Source: an uncultured Clostridia bacterium
GTDB taxonomy: Bacteria; Bacillota; Clostridia; Christensenellales; Borkfalkiaceae
Length of the DNA: 5,851 bases
Assembly: GCA_944369635.1 (NCBI GenBank)
Contig: CALVXL010000028.1
Location: 1-5,851, forward strand
Direction of reading: 5' to 3'
A program made the position numbers and the translations under genes. Below, one piece after another: positions 4,494 through 5,851 of this stretch. A model generated the notes under the pieces. That model was given only the letters and a program-made list of their open reading frames with translations, ran no database searches and was not told the origin of the DNA. How positions within the stretch are numbered: the stretch's first letter is position 1; each line of letters starts with the position of its first letter.

Positions 4494-5851
4494 ATGAAAA
4501 AGACGAGACTTAAGGAAATTTTCGCCCGTCCCGAATCGTTTGCGGAAAAGGAAGTCACGGTGGGCGGCTGGGCGCGCACGATCCGCGACAGCAAGGCTTT
4601 CGGATTTATCGAGCTCAATGACGGTACGTTTTTCAAAAGCTGTCAGATCGTGTTCGACAGAAGCAAACTCGCAAATTACGACGAGGTCGCAAAACAGAAC
4701 GTCGGCGCGTGTCTGCTCGTGACGGGCAGACTGATTTTAACGCCGCAGAATAAACAGCCGTTTGAAATCAATGCGGATAAAATAGACGTGCTCGGCACTT
4801 CCACGCCCGATTATCCTTTGCAGAAAAAACGGCACTCCATGGAATTTTTAAGGGAGATCGCGCATTTGCGACCGCGCACCAACACCTTCGGCGCGGTATT
4901 CAGAGTGCGCAGCGAAGCGGCGTTTGCAATCCATTCCTTTTTCCACGGCCGCGGTTTCGTCTACGTGCATACGCCCATCATTACCGGCAGCGACTGCGAG
5001 GGCGCGGGCGCTATGTTTCAGGTAACTACGCTCGATCTTGCCAACGTGCCCAAGACCGATAAGGGCGCCGTCGATTATAAGAAGGACTTTTTCGAAAAGC
5101 AGTCCAGCTTAACGGTTTCCGGTCAGCTCGACGCCGAAACGTACGCCATGGCGTTTTCCGACGTGTATACCTTCGGTCCTACGTTCCGCGCGGAACGCTC
5201 CAACACGGTGCGCCACGCGGCGGAATTTTGGATGATCGAACCGGAAATGGCGTTCTGCGACCTCGAAGGGGATATGGAAGTTGCCGAGTCGATGGTCAAG
5301 CACATCATCAATCACGTGCGCAAAACCTGTCCCGACGAGCTGGAATTTTTGAATAAATTCGTCGATAACGGATTGCTCGCGCGGCTCGACAACGTGGTGA
5401 ACAACGAGTTTCAGCGGCTGACTTACACCGAAGCGATAGCTATTTTGGAAAAGGTCAAAAACCGCTTTGAATTCCCCGTGTACTGGGGGTGCGACCTGCA
5501 AAGCGAGCATGAACGTTATTTAACGGAAGAAGTATTTAAAAAACCCGTTTTCCTTACAGACTATCCCAAGGAGATCAAGGCGTTCTACATGCGCCTCAAC
5601 GACGATAAAAAGACGGTGGCGGCGGTCGATATGCTGGTTCCGGGAATCGGCGAGCTCATCGGCGGCAGCCAAAGGGAAGAGCGGCTGGAACTTCTGGAAG
5701 CGAGAATGGACGAGCTCGGGCTCAACAAGGAAGATTATAAGTTCTATCTCGATCTGAGAAAATACGGCGGCGTGACGCACGCGGGATTCGGGCTCGGTTT
5801 TGAAAGAATGATCATGTATCTCACGGGCATAGGCAATATCCGCGACGTGCT
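4494..5851 (+). CDS. asnS: Asparaginyl-tRNA synthetase (3' end cut by window)
   Basis: Class IIb aminoacyl-tRNA synthetase that charges tRNA-Asn with asparagine using ATP, in the cytoplasm. ATG at 4494 follows AGGTAGAG (4483-4490). 452 complete codons are visible with no stop. Residues about 20-100 are the OB-fold anticodon-binding domain (VTVGGWARTIRDSKAFGFIELNDG). The catalytic domain shows motif 1 (about 150-162, GFVYVHTPIIT with Pro161), motif 2 (FRAER at 231-235, through HAAEFWMIEPE at 241-251) and motif 3 (GFGLGFERM, 431-439, Arg438). LTVSGQLDAETY (206-217) is typical of AsnRS, where AspRS usually has a different SPQ-type segment. Bacterial AsnRS is about 463 residues and ends in a DVxPFPRT-like segment. 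The protein here breaks off at ...NIRDV, so about a dozen residues lie past the window edge. It shows no internal defect. It is expressed from its own promoter. Confidence 0.97.
   Translation, partial: MKKTRLKEIFARPESFAEKEVTVGGWARTIRDSKAFGFIELNDGTFFKSCQIVFDRSKLANYDEVAKQNVGACLLVTGRLILTPQNKQPFEINADKIDVLGTSTPDYPLQKKRHSMEFLREIAHLRPRTNTFGAVFRVRSEAAFAIHSFFHGRGFVYVHTPIITGSDCEGAGAMFQVTTLDLANVPKTDKGAVDYKKDFFEKQSSLTVSGQLDAETYAMAFSDVYTFGPTFRAERSNTVRHAAEFWMIEPEMAFCDLEGDMEVAESMVKHIINHVRKTCPDELEFLNKFVDNGLLARLDNVVNNEFQRLTYTEAIAILEKVKNRFEFPVYWGCDLQSEHERYLTEEVFKKPVFLTDYPKEIKAFYMRLNDDKKTVAAVDMLVPGIGELIGGSQREERLELLEARMDELGLNKEDYKFYLDLRKYGGVTHAGFGLGFERMIMYLTGIGNIRDV

Noticed and set aside
1..5851. Mobile element, CRISPR array, toxin-antitoxin or phage-defence system
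   Set aside because: No terminal inverted repeats, transposase or integrase motifs, spaced repeat array, or paired toxin/antitoxin genes are visible. The small gene at 2953 lacks a partner of toxin type.

Overview
The window looks like an ordinary chromosomal stretch of a low-to-medium GC Firmicute, probably a gut-type Clostridia. The evidence is AAGGAG-type ribosome binding sites, sigma-A promoters of TTGAAA-17-TATAAT type, compact hairpin-plus-T-run terminators, a lipobox lipoprotein and a bacterial AsnRS. An assignment to a Christensenellales-like lineage is only an impression from codon and AT/GC texture. All supported genes are on the + strand. I see no mobile element, CRISPR array, tRNA, rRNA or phage gene.

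Layout: (1) positions 1-110 hold the last 35 codons of an unidentified gene, closed by a strong terminator (130-168). (2) Positions 169-439 are an AT-rich regulatory region with two overlapping sigma-A-type promoters, a tandem 9-bp repeat, an AT palindrome and a roughly 105-nt leader with two small hairpins. (3) Positions 440-1789 encode a surface lipoprotein with a bacterial Ig-like (BIG2) domain and a CE2-like SGNH/GDSL esterase domain, closed by a near-perfect terminator (1799-1829). (4) Positions 1920-3008 encode a YkvI-type polytopic membrane transporter homologue. Its start is ambiguous, and its 3' end overlaps a 43-codon lysine-rich small gene (2953-3084) that has its own strong Shine-Dalgarno. 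(5) A promoter at 3132-3160 drives a 377-residue GNAT-like protein of the YghO-like family (3250-4383), followed by a terminator (4390-4419). (6) A TTGAAA-17-TATAAT promoter (4430-4458) drives asnS, asparaginyl-tRNA synthetase (4494 onward), cut by the window end about a dozen residues before its expected C-terminus.

The genes appear to be mostly independent transcription units, separated by terminators and promoters, and not one pathway. The only likely co-expressed pair is the YkvI-like transporter and the overlapping small gene. I found no convincing new multi-gene system. The points most worth a second look are the overlapping small protein, the unusual start region of the transporter, and the dense promoter/leader architecture of the esterase lipoprotein.
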